From: Mycobacterium sp. 852002-51057_SCH5723018
GTDB taxonomy: Bacteria; Actinomycetota; Actinomycetes; Mycobacteriales; Mycobacteriaceae
Direction: 5' to 3'
Assembly: GCF_001667035.1 (NCBI RefSeq)
Contig: NZ_LZIR01000078.1
Location: 1-64,000 of the forward strand
DNA: 64,000 nucleotides
A program made the translations under genes and the position numbers. Of the stretch, positions 51,312 through 58,936 are shown piece after piece (positions within the stretch are counted from its first letter, which is position 1; every line of letters begins with the position of its first letter). The notes below the pieces were generated by a model. It ran no database searches, was not told the DNA's origin, and saw only the letters and a list, made by a program, of their open reading frames with translations.

Positions 51312-52409
51312 TCACAGTTCGAGTTCGACATCGCCTTCGGCGGTGTTGATACAGATCCTCACGTCCTGTCCGGTGGGTTCAATGACTTCACCGGAGCGCA
51401 GGTCACGCATCTTGCCCGACTTCAGCGTTCCTACACAGGTATGGCAGATTCCGATTCGGCAGCCGTACGCAAGGTTTAGGCCGGCCTTTTCGCCGGCGTC
51501 CAAAATCGATGTGCCGCCGTCACATTCGACGGTCTTCTCGCTGTCCAGGAAGCAAACCGTGCCGCCTTCGCCGGCGGCGGCGTCACCACCGATCTTCGGT
51601 TGGAACCGCTCGAAGTGCAGGCGATCCGGATCGCCGTTGTTCTCCCAGTGCTCGATCAGCGCGTCGAGCATTTCGCCCGGACCCGAACAGAACGACTCGC
51701 GTTCACGCCAATCCGGGCACACCTCGTCGAGGTCGCCCGGCGAGAGTCGGCCACGTTCGGAGGTGAGGCGCAAATCCAGGCGCATCCGCTCGTGGCGGCG
51801 GTCCAGGTCTTCCAGGACGGGCAAAAACATGACCTGGTCGCGGGTGCGGGCGGAGTGAATGACGACCGCATCGCCCAGATCGTCGCGATGGTCGAGGCTG
51901 CGCAGCATGCTCATGATCGGCGTGATGCCGCTGCCGGCGCTGATGAACAGCAGTTTGGGCGGGAGCGGTTCGGGCAGCGTGAACACGCCCTCCACCTCGC
52001 CGAGCCGCACCAGGTCTCCGGATTGGATCTTCTGCACCAGGTAGGGCGACACCACCCCGCTGTCCACCTTCTTGGGGGTCACACTGATCAGACCGTCGTC
52101 GGGCGACGGATCCGAGGTAAGCGAGTACGCGCGCCAGTGATAAACGCCGTCGATGACCACACCCAGCCGCACGTACTGGCCGGGCTTGTGGCCCGGCCAT
52201 TCGTAGCCGGGCCGGATCAGCACACTCGCGGCCTCTGAGCCCTGCGGCTCGACCCGCTCGACCTTTCCCCGCAGCTCCTTGGTCGTCCAGAGCGGGTTGA
52301 TCATCTCCAGGTAGTCGTCCGGCTGCAAAGGACTGAACAGTTGCCGAATCGCGCGCAAGAACAACCGGCGTCCGCGTGGGACTTGGGGAGGAGCGCCGCG
52401 TTCCGCCAT
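51312..52409 (-). CDS. Ferredoxin reductase with 2Fe-2S domain (desaturase partner)
   Basis: 365-residue electron-transfer flavoprotein similar in plan to Rv3230c. FAD domain with WRAYSLTSDPSP (RxYS motif), NAD domain with FISAGSGITPIMSML and SFCSGPGEMLDAL, and a C-terminal plant-type 2Fe-2S ferredoxin domain with YGCRIGICHTCVG and RICIN supplying the four Cys. Passes electrons from NADPH to the desaturase encoded directly after it. ATG at 52409. An operator-like repeat lies 9 nt upstream of the start. Confidence 0.92.
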   Translation of the reverse strand: MAERGAPPQVPRGRRLFLRAIRQLFSPLQPDDYLEMINPLWTTKELRGKVERVEPQGSEAASVLIRPGYEWPGHKPGQYVRLGVVIDGVYHWRAYSLTSDPSPDDGLISVTPKKVDSGVVSPYLVQKIQSGDLVRLGEVEGVFTLPEPLPPKLLFISAGSGITPIMSMLRSLDHRDDLGDAVVIHSARTRDQVMFLPVLEDLDRRHERMRLDLRLTSERGRLSPGDLDEVCPDWRERESFCSGPGEMLDALIEHWENNGDPDRLHFERFQPKIGGDAAAGEGGTVCFLDSEKTVECDGGTSILDAGEKAGLNLAYGCRIGICHTCVGTLKSGKMRDLRSGEVIEPTGQDVRICINTAEGDVELEL

Positions 52410-52417
52410 GGTTTCTA

Positions 52418-52437
52418 CAGTACACAGTTGTACACTG
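52418..52437. promoter_or_regulatory. Operator-like repeat before reductase-desaturase operon
   Basis: CAGTACACAGTTGTACACTG: a near-palindrome with outer CAGT/ACTG and GTACAC repeated every 10 bp. It lies 9-28 nt upstream of the reductase ATG, where bound repressor would block transcription. The regulator is not encoded nearby. Confidence 0.5.
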
Positions 52438-52652
52438 AACGCAAGTAGCGGATTTAAATGTGCTGGGAAACAGCAGCTTTGCGATTTAGGGCATTGCACC
52501 GAGACGGCAGGAGTGTTTACTCAACTCGCCTTCAGGTGTGTTCGCGGTCACATCGCACGTGCCCTATGACTTGCCCATCCGCTCACCCGCGCAAACATCG
52601 CGCGGCGAAGACCATCGGATTTGCCGCCCAGCGTCGCGGCTATTGTCGGTGG

Positions 52653-53504
52653 GTGCTGATCGGGTTCCTGCTGGCTCTGGGCTGCTCGGTGTGTTACGGC
52701 ACCGCCTCGGTATTGCAAGCCGTCGCGACACGATCGGTGGAACCCGCCAGCACGTCGGGTGTCGATGCCGTGCTGTTGATGCGCGCCGTCCGGCAGTGGC
52801 GCTATCTGGCCGGCGTCGGCCTCGACGCCGTCGGTTTTCTGCTTCAGGTGATGGCATTGCGCATGGTGCCGATCTACGTCGTCGCAGCGGCGCTGGCCGC
52901 CTCGATCGCCGTCACCGGCATCGTGTCCGCCTGGGCGTTGTCGGCGCGGCTGTCCCCGGCCGAGTGGACGGCCGTGGGAGTGGTCTGCGTGAGCCTGGTC
53001 GCGCTGGCCTGCGCGGCCGGGCCGGGGCACTTCCGTCATGCCCCGGCCGGACTCGGTTGGGCGCTGATCGGTGTGGTCGCCGCGCTCTTCATCGTCGGTG
53101 CCGCGGCGGGCCGTTTGCATAACCGGGAGCGCGCGCTTGCCCTTGGGCTTTGTGCCGGAAGCGGATTCGGTGTGGTCGAGATCGGCGTGCGCCTGATCGA
53201 TGTGATCGACCCGACGAAAGCCGCCTTCTACACCCAACCCGCTTTGTACGCGGCCGCGGGTGGCGGCGCCGCGGGATTCCTGCTCCTCACCTCCGCCCTG
53301 CACCGCGGATCGGTGACCACAACGGTGGCCGCGATGGTCGTCGGTGAAACGATCGCTCCCGCGATAGTGGGCGTGGTGTGGCTGGGTGACACCGCCCGCG
53401 ATGGTCTGGGCTGGCTGGTGATCGCGGGATTTGTTGTGGCGGTGGCCGGAACGCTGGTGCTTGCGCGCTTCGGCGAGGCGCCCAATCCGGCCGAAACCGG
53501 TTGA
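52653..53504 (+). CDS. DMT-like multi-helix membrane protein
   Basis: 283-residue integral membrane protein with about nine helices arranged in two similar halves, as in drug/metabolite transporters: LIGFLLALGCSVCYGTASVLQ opens the first half and IVGAAAGRLHNRERALALGL the second, ending IAGFVVAVAGTLVLARFG. The GTG at 52653 is chosen so that the first helix starts the protein; longer upstream readings add polar nonsense. Substrate unknown. Confidence 0.72.
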   Translation: MLIGFLLALGCSVCYGTASVLQAVATRSVEPASTSGVDAVLLMRAVRQWRYLAGVGLDAVGFLLQVMALRMVPIYVVAAALAASIAVTGIVSAWALSARLSPAEWTAVGVVCVSLVALACAAGPGHFRHAPAGLGWALIGVVAALFIVGAAAGRLHNRERALALGLCAGSGFGVVEIGVRLIDVIDPTKAAFYTQPALYAAAGGGAAGFLLLTSALHRGSVTTTVAAMVVGETIAPAIVGVVWLGDTARDGLGWLVIAGFVVAVAGTLVLARFGEAPNPAETG

Positions 53505-53720
53505 GCCACTTTGCTCTTGCATCAGCGGCAGCGCTGGCGCCGTGACAGCGTCCCCCTCGCGCGATGTTCACCATCGCCTCAACCGGTGGGCACCGGATGT
53601 AAAAACGCTGTCAATGTCCCGTAAAACTGCTCCGGCTCAATCGCGGTGATGCGGCCCGGCTGGGAAGATATGCGGAATAACAGGGCATTTTGCCAGTCCC
53701 CTCCTGACAGGAAGAAAGCC

Positions 53721-53885
53721 ATGCCGACCTTTGAGACACGTCTCCGCCAGGAGTTGCGCGACTATGCCATCGAGCTGCGGCAGCTGGCGTACACGCTGCC
53801 GCACGGGGTTGGCGAGCACAGCCTGCTTCAGCTCTCCGACCGCATGCGCGCGGCCGCCGAGCAGGTGGTCCGCAAGGGCGCGTAG
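53721..53885 (+). CDS. Small hypothetical protein
   Basis: 54-residue, helix-rich protein: PTFETRLRQELRDYAIELRQ, LAYTLPHGVGEHSLLQLSD and RMRAAAEQVVRKGA. AGGAAG stands about 10 nt before the ATG at 53721. No family recognised. Its stop lies 14 nt before the 3' end of the convergent ABC exporter gene. Confidence 0.55.
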   Translation: MPTFETRLRQELRDYAIELRQLAYTLPHGVGEHSLLQLSDRMRAAAEQVVRKGA

Positions 53886-53899
53886 CCACCGGCGTGCGG

Positions 53900-56557
53900 T
53901 CAGCCGCCCTTGAGGCGAATCTTCCAGCGCACGAAGCCGAGATAGGCGATGCTGAGCAACACCAGCATGCCCATGTCGAACCACCACGCGCCGGCCGTGT
54001 GACGCCAATGCGAGTCATGCGGCGTCTGCGGGACCTTATCCTGCAGGCTGAGCAGGTCGACAGTGGAGGCTGACGACGCGAAACCCCATCTGGCCGGGGT
54101 AACCCAGGACATCTGGTCGAGACCGGTTCGCGCGGTAACCGGGATCATGCCACCGGAGAACACCAGCTGCGACATCACCGCCACGACGAGTAGCGGCATG
54201 ATCTGCTCATTGGACCTGGCGATGGACGACAACACCAGCCCGAGCATCGCCGAGGTGACCGTGGTCATCGCGACGTCGACGAACAGCTCCAGATTGGGGA
54301 TGCCCAACGCGACCGCACCCTGGGTGGGGCCACCCTTGCCGAGGATGGCGATGACCGTCACGATCGCCGACTGGATGACCGCGAACACGGTGTACACGCC
54401 GACCTTGGCCAGCAGGTACGCCGACGTGGACAGGCCGACCGCCTGTTCGCGCAAAAAGATCGGCCGTTCGCCGATCAGGTCGCGGATCGTCAGCGCCGTT
54501 CCCATGAAGACCGCGCCAACGTTGAGCAACACCAGGATTTGCGCCGGCTCCGTCGGCGCGGCTCCCATCGGGTTCGGCCTGCCGAAGCCGACATCGCCGG
54601 GCACCGACATCGACAGCGAACCCATGATGAACGGCAGCAACGCGAGGAAGATGAAGTAGCCGCGGTCGGACACGATCAACCGCACCTGCCGCCGCGCGAT
54701 CGTCGAGAACTGCCGCAACAGGCTGGTGTGTGACGGGTCGCCCAGCTCGGCCGGTTTCTCGGCGGGTGGCGGCGGGGGCGGCGGACCCGTCCGCGCCAGG
54801 TACCGCGCCTTCGCCCCGTCCGGGTCGCTGGCGACCGTGCTGAAGATGTCGGCCCAGTTCGTCGTGCCCATGGCCGGGCCGATCTGGTTGGGCGGCCCGC
54901 TGAACGCGGTCTTGCCGCCGGGCGCCAGCAGTAGCACCTGGTCGCAGACGTCCAGGTAGGTCAGCGAGTGGGTGACCACCAGCACCACGCGACCGGCGTC
55001 GGCCAGTTGCCGCAGCATCGTCATCACCTGCCGGTCCAGCGCCGGGTCCAGCCCGGACGTCGGCTCGTCGAGGATCAGCAGCGACGGCCCGGTCAGCAGC
55101 TCCAGCGCAACCGACGCGCGCTTGCGCTGACCGCCCGACAGCTTGTCGACGCGGGTGTGCAGGTGCTGGGTCATCTCGAGTTCCTCGAGCACCCGGGCCA
55201 CCACCTGGGCGCGGTCGGTCTTGGTGGTGTCGGGCGGCAGCCGCAACTCGGCGGCATACATCAGTGCCTGTTGCACGGTGAGCTGCCCGTGCACCACGTC
55301 GTCCTGCGGCACCATCCCGATCCTGCTGCGGAGCGAGGCGTACTCGGCGTGAACGTTGTGACCCTCGAAGGACACCGTGCCCGTACTCGGGTGTGTGTAG
55401 CCGGCCACCAACCGGGCGAACGTCGACTTTCCGGCGCCGGAGGGACCGATGACCGCCGTCAGCGTCCCCGGTTGAGCCCCCAGCGAGATGTCGTCCAGCA
55501 GGACCTTGTTGTTCTCGATCGTCCACGTCACCCCGCGCACGTCGAGGCCGCCGGTGCGCGTCGCCGTCGCGCTCTCGTCGCGGCGGGCCAGCGTGCCGCC
55601 GGCAAAGACGAGGTCGATGTTGCCGATCGTGACGACGTCGCCGTCGTGCAGAACGGCCGTCTCGACCCGCGCGCCGTTGACGAACGTGCCGTTGATGCTG
55701 CGGTTGTCATGGATCTCGGTGCCGTGCGGCGTCGGGATCAGGGTGGCGTGGTGGCGCGAGGCCAGTACCTCGGGAATGACGATGTCGTTGTCGTTGGCCC
55801 GGCCGATTTTGATGGCGCCGGGCGCCGACTCCATCGCCGCGCGACCGGGCCGCAGGATCTTCATCATCGACGTCGCGATGTTGGAGGTCTCGCCGGCAGC
55901 GGGTTCCGAAGTGGGAGCCGGCGGCACGTGCATGGGCTGCGCCCGGTAGATCTTCGGCGCCTGCTGCGGTCCGGTGTGCGGTCCCGACGGAGATCCGCCT
56001 GCCGGGGGGCGCGGCTGCGGCCAGCTGGGCGAGTGACCTAACACCGGTCCCGCTGGCGGAACGTTCGCCTGCGGTCCGCCGACCGGATGTGAGGGTTGGC
56101 GAACCTGGGCCGACGGTGACTGCGGCTGCCCCGGCCACTGCGCGCCGACCTGCTGCGGCGGCGCCTGGGGCGCGCGTGCGCTCGGCCCGTTCGGCGCGTT
56201 GGCGATCGGTATCGACGCCGTCAGCGGGGGCCGCCCCGCCGAGCCCTGATGGCGACCGACCTCGAAGGTCAGCGCCGGGCCGTCGGGGTTGCCGATGTTG
56301 ACCCGCAGGCCGTCCTGGATGTCGACCACCGGCACGCGACGGTTGTTCACATACAGGCCGTTGAGGCTGCCGTTGTCGATGGCAACCCATCGGCCCTGGT
56401 CGAAACGCACGATCAGGTGCGTCCGGGAGATCAGGGGGTGTGCGACGCGGACGTCGGCGCGCAGGTCACGCCCAATGACGACATCTGTTCCTGCTGCGAA
56501 GGTGCGCTCGGATCCCTCGTACCGCACGGTCAGCACAGGCGGGGCTGGTGGGCTCAC
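53900..56557 (-). CDS. FHA-domain ABC exporter (Rv1747-like)
   Basis: 885-residue half-transporter. Domains: FHA1 (about 7-100, HPLISRTHLIVRF and NGSLNGLYVNNRRV), Pro/Gln-rich linker (110-220) with several Thr, FHA2 (about 240-325, IKIGRANDNDIVIPEVLAS and NGTFVNGARVE), ABC ATPase (about 345-565; GPSGAGKSTFARLV Walker A, LSGGQRKRASVALEL signature, LLILDEPTSGLDP Walker B), then six membrane helices (about 640-880). This is the Rv1747 layout, a PknF substrate implicated in export of cell-wall glycolipid. pknF, its usual neighbour, is absent here. Start GTG 56557; a TTG lies at 56566. Confidence 0.92.
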   Translation of the reverse strand: MSPPAPPVLTVRYEGSERTFAAGTDVVIGRDLRADVRVAHPLISRTHLIVRFDQGRWVAIDNGSLNGLYVNNRRVPVVDIQDGLRVNIGNPDGPALTFEVGRHQGSAGRPPLTASIPIANAPNGPSARAPQAPPQQVGAQWPGQPQSPSAQVRQPSHPVGGPQANVPPAGPVLGHSPSWPQPRPPAGGSPSGPHTGPQQAPKIYRAQPMHVPPAPTSEPAAGETSNIATSMMKILRPGRAAMESAPGAIKIGRANDNDIVIPEVLASRHHATLIPTPHGTEIHDNRSINGTFVNGARVETAVLHDGDVVTIGNIDLVFAGGTLARRDESATATRTGGLDVRGVTWTIENNKVLLDDISLGAQPGTLTAVIGPSGAGKSTFARLVAGYTHPSTGTVSFEGHNVHAEYASLRSRIGMVPQDDVVHGQLTVQQALMYAAELRLPPDTTKTDRAQVVARVLEELEMTQHLHTRVDKLSGGQRKRASVALELLTGPSLLILDEPTSGLDPALDRQVMTMLRQLADAGRVVLVVTHSLTYLDVCDQVLLLAPGGKTAFSGPPNQIGPAMGTTNWADIFSTVASDPDGAKARYLARTGPPPPPPPAEKPAELGDPSHTSLLRQFSTIARRQVRLIVSDRGYFIFLALLPFIMGSLSMSVPGDVGFGRPNPMGAAPTEPAQILVLLNVGAVFMGTALTIRDLIGERPIFLREQAVGLSTSAYLLAKVGVYTVFAVIQSAIVTVIAILGKGGPTQGAVALGIPNLELFVDVAMTTVTSAMLGLVLSSIARSNEQIMPLLVVAVMSQLVFSGGMIPVTARTGLDQMSWVTPARWGFASSASTVDLLSLQDKVPQTPHDSHWRHTAGAWWFDMGMLVLLSIAYLGFVRWKIRLKGG

Positions 56558-56748
56558 GAGGACCAACTGTATCGGCCATGGCGGCGATTGCAGACTAAGT
56601 CGTCAACGCGGTTTCAGACCGCCCCGACGACCTGCCCGTCGGCGCCGTTCCGCCGTCACACCGTAGCCACGCAGACGACACGCCGACGGGGGTGTGCGTG
56701 GCTTCGGGCTCAGCGCGGCGGCTAGATGACCGGCGATGCCGTGATCGG

Positions 56749-57792
56749 CTAGCCCGCCGCCGCGGTGACGCCCCGGTCCCAGCTCCTCGGCAAACTTCCG
56801 GCCGAAGCGGTGACCTCTTTGATGAAATCGCCGATATAGCGAATGGCCCGCCGTCCTTCGGGCAAGACGTCGGCCGCCAATGGGAAATCGTGAATTTGAC
56901 CGTCCCAAAGGTGAAGGTCGCAACGAACGCCGCTGTATTGCAAACGTTCCGCCATGAGTTCGGCGTCCGGGAGCAACAATTCATCGGAGCTTACGTGAAT
57001 GGTGACCGGCGGCAAGGATGACAGGTCGGCGTCCACCGGTGATTCGATACGGCGCGAGGTGCTCCCACGACCCTCCGGAATGCGCACCTCGCCCAGATAT
57101 TGAGCGAACATCGACAGCGCCCCGCGGGTGAACATCGAGCACCTGCGCGCGTTGCGGTGCCGAAGCTTGCGCGCCGGATCGGCGTCGGTGAAAGGCGAGA
57201 CCGTGGCGATTCCGGCCGGCTTGGCGAGGCGAGCCTCGATGGCCGCCAACGCGGTCATGAACGCGAGGTATCCCCCCGCCGAGTCGCCGGCCACGACGAT
57301 CTGGTTGCCGTCATACCCGCATTCCTGCAGCCAGCGAAGCCCGGCCAGTCCGTCTTCGATCGCATCGGCTATCTGATGCGACGGCAGCTTGCGGTATCCA
57401 ACCGTCAGCACCGCCGCATCGGCCGCCTTCGACAAACGGCTCACCAACGAACGGTGCGTGTTGAGGCCACAGGTAATGAACGCGCCACCGTGGAAGTAAA
57501 GGATGGCCCGTTTAGGAGATACGCCCCTTGCCCGAACCCATTCGGCGGTGCAGTTTTCCAACCGTATCGGTTCGATCTGGGCCGAAAATCGGCGCTTCGG
57601 CATCAACCCGGCGAAGGTGTCCACGTACTGCAACGGCCAGTGCAGATTCGGCTGAATGGCCCACGCCCGCACTGCGTTCTTCACGAGCAACCGGCTGGCT
57701 GCCGAAACCGCAAATGACTGCGCGCTGTGGCGATGGTGAATGCGCCGATTCATCGCCTGGCTTGGCAATACGCGGTATCGAACCGGGTTCAT
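56749..57792 (-). CDS. Alpha/beta hydrolase, hormone-sensitive-lipase type (Lip family)
   Basis: 347-residue esterase/lipase. HSL signature: ILYFHGGAFITCGLNTHRS (oxyanion His-Gly-Gly), nucleophile IVVAGDSAGGYLAFM, acid in VTIHVSSDELLLPDAELMAE and catalytic His in WDGQIHDFPLAADV. The ATG at 57792 is preferred; an upstream start adds 32 atypical residues. No signal peptide. Similar to mycobacterial Lip esterases; a specific name is not claimed. Confidence 0.88.
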   Translation of the reverse strand: MNPVRYRVLPSQAMNRRIHHRHSAQSFAVSAASRLLVKNAVRAWAIQPNLHWPLQYVDTFAGLMPKRRFSAQIEPIRLENCTAEWVRARGVSPKRAILYFHGGAFITCGLNTHRSLVSRLSKAADAAVLTVGYRKLPSHQIADAIEDGLAGLRWLQECGYDGNQIVVAGDSAGGYLAFMTALAAIEARLAKPAGIATVSPFTDADPARKLRHRNARRCSMFTRGALSMFAQYLGEVRIPEGRGSTSRRIESPVDADLSSLPPVTIHVSSDELLLPDAELMAERLQYSGVRCDLHLWDGQIHDFPLAADVLPEGRRAIRYIGDFIKEVTASAGSLPRSWDRGVTAAAG

Positions 57793-57951
57793 ATGGATGT
57801 CCGATCTGCTCCTGAGTGGTAACCGGAGTACCCGCCCCGGACAGCGGAAAACGACCGGTGAATGCGCGGCAAATGTAGGCTTCGTCACGTTTTGTCATCG
57901 CGGAAAGCGGGTATCGGCGCTGACCACCGGCCGGTGGCCCAAGATATGGGC

Positions 57952-58797
57952 ATGAACGAGGCGTCGCGCGCTGGCGCGCTGCTGGCCGACCGGGTCGCGG
58001 TGGTGACCGGCGGCGGGGGCGGCATCGGCGCGGCGACAGCAAGGCTGTTCGCTCAGCATGGCGCGCAGGTGGTCGTCGCCGATATCGATCCCGAGCTGGC
58101 GCACCGGGTGGCCGGCGAGATCACGACGTCGGGCGGGTCGGCCTTGCCCGTCGTCACCGACGTCCGCGACTCAGACCAGGTCGCCGCCCTAGCGTCATCG
58201 GTGCTGAATCGCTACGGCCGCGCAGACGTGCTGGTGAACAACGTCGGGCACTGGGTGCGCCACCCGGGGAACTTCGCCGACACCGACCCACAGCTGTGGG
58301 ACGACCTCTACCGCATCAATCTGCACCACGTCTTCCTGGTCACGCGCGCGTTCCTGCCCGCGATGATCGATCGACACGCCGGCGCGGTCGTCAACGTCTC
58401 GTCCGTGGAAGGGTTGCGCGGCTATCCGGAGGACCCTGTGTACGCCGCGTTCAAGGCGGCCGTCATCCACTTCACCCGCAGCCTGGCCGTGCAGGTGGGC
58501 CGCGACGGGGTGCGGGTCAACGCGATCGGGCCCGACGTCACCGAATCGCTGCAGGTGCCGTATTCGCGGTGGCTGTCGGCCGACGAGCAGGCGCAGTGGC
58601 CGCAATGGGTTCCGGTCGGACGGATGGGGCTGCCCGAGGACCAGGCCCGCGTGATCCTGTTCCTGGCCTCGGACCTGTCGTCGTTTGTCACCGGCCACAC
58701 CATTCCCACCGATGGTGGAACCGGCGCGGCCGGCGGCTGGTTCCGGTCGTCGCGCCGGCCCGACCGGGAATGGACCAATAGGCCCTTCGCGCCGTGA
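57952..58797 (+). CDS. SDR family oxidoreductase
   Basis: 281-residue SDR. VAVVTGGGGGIGAATARLF (cofactor), VVVADIDPELA, ADVLVNNVGHWVRHP (NNxG), and NVSSVEGLRGYPEDPVYAAFKAAV with Ser, Tyr and Lys. C-terminal extension of about 20 polar residues (FRSSRRPDREWTNRPFAP) beyond the usual end. ATG at 57952. Divergent from the esterase at 57792 across 159 nt. Confidence 0.9.
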   Translation: MNEASRAGALLADRVAVVTGGGGGIGAATARLFAQHGAQVVVADIDPELAHRVAGEITTSGGSALPVVTDVRDSDQVAALASSVLNRYGRADVLVNNVGHWVRHPGNFADTDPQLWDDLYRINLHHVFLVTRAFLPAMIDRHAGAVVNVSSVEGLRGYPEDPVYAAFKAAVIHFTRSLAVQVGRDGVRVNAIGPDVTESLQVPYSRWLSADEQAQWPQWVPVGRMGLPEDQARVILFLASDLSSFVTGHTIPTDGGTGAAGGWFRSSRRPDREWTNRPFAP

Positions 58798-58809
58798 GCG
58801 CTCAGGTCA

Positions 58810-58930
58810 GCTTCTGGGGACGGACAGGGTGGCCTGCTGCTCGGTCAGCTGGGCGTGTTGCTCGGCTTGTTGAGCCTGCTGGAGGTCGAGTCGCTGTTGC
58901 TGTTCGGCCTGCTGCTCGGCTTGTTGCCTC
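58810..58930. repeat. Low-complexity CTGCTCGG-type repeat (Gln/Ala/Glu-coding on minus strand)
   Basis: Imperfect repeats of CTGCTCGGCTTGTTG fill the gap between the SDR and molybdoenzyme 3' ends. On the minus strand one frame (ending 58807) reads QQAEQQAEQQQRLDLQQAQQ, a coiled-coil-like Gln-rich peptide. It could be the tail of a small unrecognised protein or merely a slippage-prone repeat. Confidence 0.4.
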
Positions 58931-58936
58931 TGCCCC

